Assembly (NCBI GenBank): GCA_964647625.1
Contig: CAZYHZ010000029.1
Span: 1 to 52,161 of the forward strand
DNA from: DASRJG01 sp964647625
Lineage (GTDB): Bacteria; Acidobacteriota; Polarisedimenticolia; Polarisedimenticolales; DASRJG01
Direction: 5' to 3'
Length of the DNA stretch: 52,161 bases
In this document: positions 50,272-52,161 of the stretch, piece by piece
How the letters are laid out: the number at the start of each line of letters is the position of its first letter
Position numbering within the stretch: the first letter of the stretch is position 1
Notes under the pieces: model-generated
Database searches by the model: none
The model's input: only the letters and a program-made list of their open reading frames with translations
What the model was told of the DNA's origin: nothing
Translations under genes and position numbers: made by a program

Positions 50272-51051
50272 CACGCCCATGACGTGGTAGCCGGTGTCGA
50301 CGTAGAGCGTCGTGCCCGTGATGCCGGAGGCCAGGGACGAACAAAGGAACAGCGCGGCGTCGCCGACCTCGCGAGGCTCGATGTTGCGCTTCATCGGCGA
50401 CATCTTTTCGTGATGCTTCGCCATGTGCGAAAAGCCGGAGATGCCGCGCGCCGAGAGCGTGGGAACGGGCCCGGCGGAGATCGTGTTGACGCGGATGTTC
50501 ATCGGCCCGAGCTCGAAGGCGAGCTGGCGCGTGGCGTGCTCGAGCGCTGCCTTGGCGCTTCCCATGACGTTGTAGTTGGGGAAGACGCGCTGGCTCGCTT
50601 GGAACGACAGCGACACGATCGCCCCGCCGCCGGCCGCTTCCATCAAGGGCGTGGCGCGGTTGGTCAACGCGAGCAGCGAGTACGCGCTGACGTCGAGCGC
50701 CGTGTGCCACCCGTCGCGGCTCGTCTTGCGGAAGTCACCTTCCAGATCCTCACGGCGGGCGAACGCGATCGAGTGGACGAGGATGTCAAGCTTGCCGCCG
50801 TTGACCGCCTCGATCTGCCGGAAGAGCGCGTCGATCTCGGCATCGTTCGTGACGTCGCAGGGAAGCGCGAGCGATCCCGGGCGCGTCGCGGCGAGCTCGG
50901 CGACGTTTTTCTGGAGGCGCTCGCCCTGATACGTCAGGATCAAACCGGCGCCCGCGTCGGACAGCGCCTCGGCGATCGCCCACGCCAACGAGCGCTGGTT
51001 GGCCACGCCCGCGACGAGCGCCGTCTTGTCGGACAGGTCGATGGTCCTCAT
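50269..51051 (-). CDS. fabI: enoyl-[acyl-carrier-protein] reductase FabI
   Basis: A 260-residue NADH-dependent enoyl-ACP reductase that completes each fatty acid elongation cycle. It has the FabI-type nucleotide site VAGVANQRSLAWAIAEAL, the HSIAFARRED segment, and the catalytic Tyr-X6-Lys in NYNVMGSAKAALE, which distinguishes FabI from ordinary Tyr-X3-Lys reductases. The C-terminal GITGTTLYVDTGYHVMG is typical. ATG 51051 overlaps the tsaD stop by 4 bases, so it is translated from the tsaD transcript. Its stop codon is the TAG of an adjacent TAGGGGAC repeat. No second fabI or fabK is visible here. Confidence 0.97.
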   Translation of the reverse strand: MRTIDLSDKTALVAGVANQRSLAWAIAEALSDAGAGLILTYQGERLQKNVAELAATRPGSLALPCDVTNDAEIDALFRQIEAVNGGKLDILVHSIAFARREDLEGDFRKTSRDGWHTALDVSAYSLLALTNRATPLMEAAGGGAIVSLSFQASQRVFPNYNVMGSAKAALEHATRQLAFELGPMNIRVNTISAGPVPTLSARGISGFSHMAKHHEKMSPMKRNIEPREVGDAALFLCSSLASGITGTTLYVDTGYHVMGV

Positions 51052-52094
51052 CGGCGGCCGATAGGGTAACCCAGCTTCCAGTTGGCATCGGCGTTGACCG
51101 ACAGCGGAGCGAAATCTTCCCTCTCGAAATGAAGGAAGGCCGCGGCGCCGATCATCGCGGCGTTGTCGGTCGTGTAGCGCGGGGACGGCGCGAACACGGC
51201 GAGCCCGCTCGCTTCCGCCGCCGACGCGAAGGCGGCACGCAGCCTGCGATTGCACGCGACCCCTCCTGCGACGAGGACCGTGTCGACACCTTCGCGGCGG
51301 CAGGCGCGCAGCGTCGTGTCGAGGAGCGTTTCGGCCACCGTGCGCTGGAACGAGGCGACCAGATCGCGCACCTTCGGGGACGCCTCGGCCTCGGCTGCGT
51401 TTCCGTGGGCGAGCCCGTCCTGTGTCGCGCGAATGCGTACCGCGGTCTTGAGCCCGCTGAAGGAAAAATCGAGCGACTGGTCCTTCATGATCGCCCGCGG
51501 GAACTCGATTGCCTGCTCGTTCGCTCCCTCCGAGATGCGATCGATCACGGGGCCGCCGGGGTAGGGGAGCCCGAGGAACTTCGCGACCTTGTCGAACGCC
51601 TCGCCTGCGGCGTCGTCCCGCGTGCGCGCGAGCGGCCGGTAGCGCCCCTCCTCGGGGCAGAGATAGAGCGAGGTGTGCCCGCCCGACACCACGAGCGCGA
51701 TGGCCGGAAGCTCGATGCCGGGGTGTTCGATGAACGGCGAGCGCACGTGTCCTTCGAGGTGGTTGACGGCGATCAGCGGAAGGTCGAGCTGCCACGCCAT
51801 CGCCTTGCCCGCGCACACTCCGACGAGCAAGGATCCGACGAGACCTGGACCCGCGGTGACGGCGATCGCATCGAGATCGGAATACGACGCGCGCGCCCGC
51901 TCCATCGCCTCGGTGACGACCGGCCCGATGCACTCGAGGTGGCGCCGCGACGCCAGCTCCGGCACGACGCCGCCGTACTTCGCGTGGATGTCGTCTTGCG
52001 ACGCCACCACCGACGAGAGCACGTGGCACCGGTCCTCGACGACCGCCGCGGCCGTCTCGTCGCACGAGCTTTCAATCGCCAGGATCTTCGCCAT
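51048..52094 (-). CDS. tsaD: tRNA N6-adenosine threonylcarbamoyltransferase TsaD
   Basis: TsaD transfers the threonylcarbamoyl group to adenosine 37 of ANN-decoding tRNAs, working with TsaB and TsaE in the cytoplasm. The 348-residue protein has the ASKHA nucleotide motifs ILAIESSCDETAAAVV and ALVVSGGHTSLYL, the metal site NHLEGH (the two His), and AGGVACNRRLR. The adenylate-binding EAFDKVAKFLGLPYPGGP is also present. ATG 52094 is preceded by GCGCCG, with a TAGGGGAC repeat starting 13 bases upstream. It overlaps fabI by 4 bases. The coding sequence appears complete. Confidence 0.97.
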   Translation of the reverse strand: MAKILAIESSCDETAAAVVEDRCHVLSSVVASQDDIHAKYGGVVPELASRRHLECIGPVVTEAMERARASYSDLDAIAVTAGPGLVGSLLVGVCAGKAMAWQLDLPLIAVNHLEGHVRSPFIEHPGIELPAIALVVSGGHTSLYLCPEEGRYRPLARTRDDAAGEAFDKVAKFLGLPYPGGPVIDRISEGANEQAIEFPRAIMKDQSLDFSFSGLKTAVRIRATQDGLAHGNAAEAEASPKVRDLVASFQRTVAETLLDTTLRACRREGVDTVLVAGGVACNRRLRAAFASAAEASGLAVFAPSPRYTTDNAAMIGAAAFLHFEREDFAPLSVNADANWKLGYPIGRR

Positions 52095-52106
52095 CGGCGC
52101 GCATGG

Positions 52107-52121
52107 TAGGGGACACTCCCT
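52107..52121 (+). repeat. TAGGGGACACTCCCT repeat upstream of tsaD (copy R6)
   Basis: Another copy of the variant palindrome, followed by TTTTCCACCCC. It points away from tsaD and is not at a visible gene end. With the copy at 50252-50271 it encloses tsaD-fabI in outward-facing repeats. The remaining bases to 52161 contain a CTCCC/GGGAG inverted pair and no gene that I can see. Confidence 0.85.
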
Positions 52122-52161
52122 TTTTCCACCCCTAGGGAGCCAAGCACATTCCAGTTTTTGT

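Overview
This is a gene-dense, GC-rich bacterial segment. By eye about two thirds of bases are G or C, GTG and TTG starts are common, and most neighbouring genes overlap by 4 bases (ATGA or GTGA). Proteins carry Sec signals and outer-membrane-type barrels, so the cell is diderm. The style of the secreted proteins (Cys-rich plus thrombospondin-3 repeats, DUF11 plus dockerin, cohesin lipoprotein), the DUF4252 protein and the small Cys-containing exported protein suggest an Acidobacteriota-like bacterium, perhaps Thermoanaerobaculia. This is inference; there is no rRNA to confirm it. I saw no rRNA, tRNA, CRISPR array or intact transposase. No gap between genes exceeds about 210 bases.

Layout. 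10-6210 (+): hflX, a DUF1697 protein, an ICMT-like methyltransferase, a quinone-oxidoreductase-like enzyme, a small exported protein, a SAM methyltransferase and a retropepsin-like PDZ protease. 6331-9705: a 1124-residue secreted Cys-rich/TSP3 protein with a UUCG terminator. 9902-13810: vitamin B6 operon, MocR-type regulator, pdxS, pdxT and a class IV aminotransferase (ilvE-like). 13952-15691: DtxR-type regulator, outer-membrane protein, cytochrome c. 15688-17263 (-): ECF sigma, anti-sigma, DUF4252. 17325-18560: MFS exporter. 18771-22524 (-): purL and purQ, facing a LysR regulator. 23709-26375: S9 peptidase. 26368-29934 (-): dockerin protein, cohesin lipoprotein and a small membrane protein.

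29993-40603 looks like an aryl-polyene-type biosynthetic cluster: adenylate-forming ligase and polysaccharide deacetylase on the minus strand; ACP, ketosynthase, chain-length-factor-like partner, glycosyltransferase, ketoreductase, methyltransferase and a fused double-hotdog dehydratase on the plus strand; then an LpxL-like acyltransferase and a flavin-dependent halogenase-like enzyme. Together they could make and modify an aryl polyene lipid, possibly halogenated as in xanthomonadin.

41265-47951 (-) is a run of lepA, a VKOR-thioredoxin fusion, murL and murD2; the last two form the alternative route for placing D-glutamate in peptidoglycan. 48035-52094 holds a small exported protein, an Rrf2 regulator, a radical SAM protein, fabI and tsaD.

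The most unusual feature is a dispersed short palindrome beginning TAGGGGAC, often followed by a T-run. At four gene ends (MFS, purQ, radical SAM, fabI) the stop codon is the first three bases of a copy, so the repeat appears to supply both a stop codon and a terminator. Two copies bound a 199-bp MITE-like element between the MFS gene and purQ.
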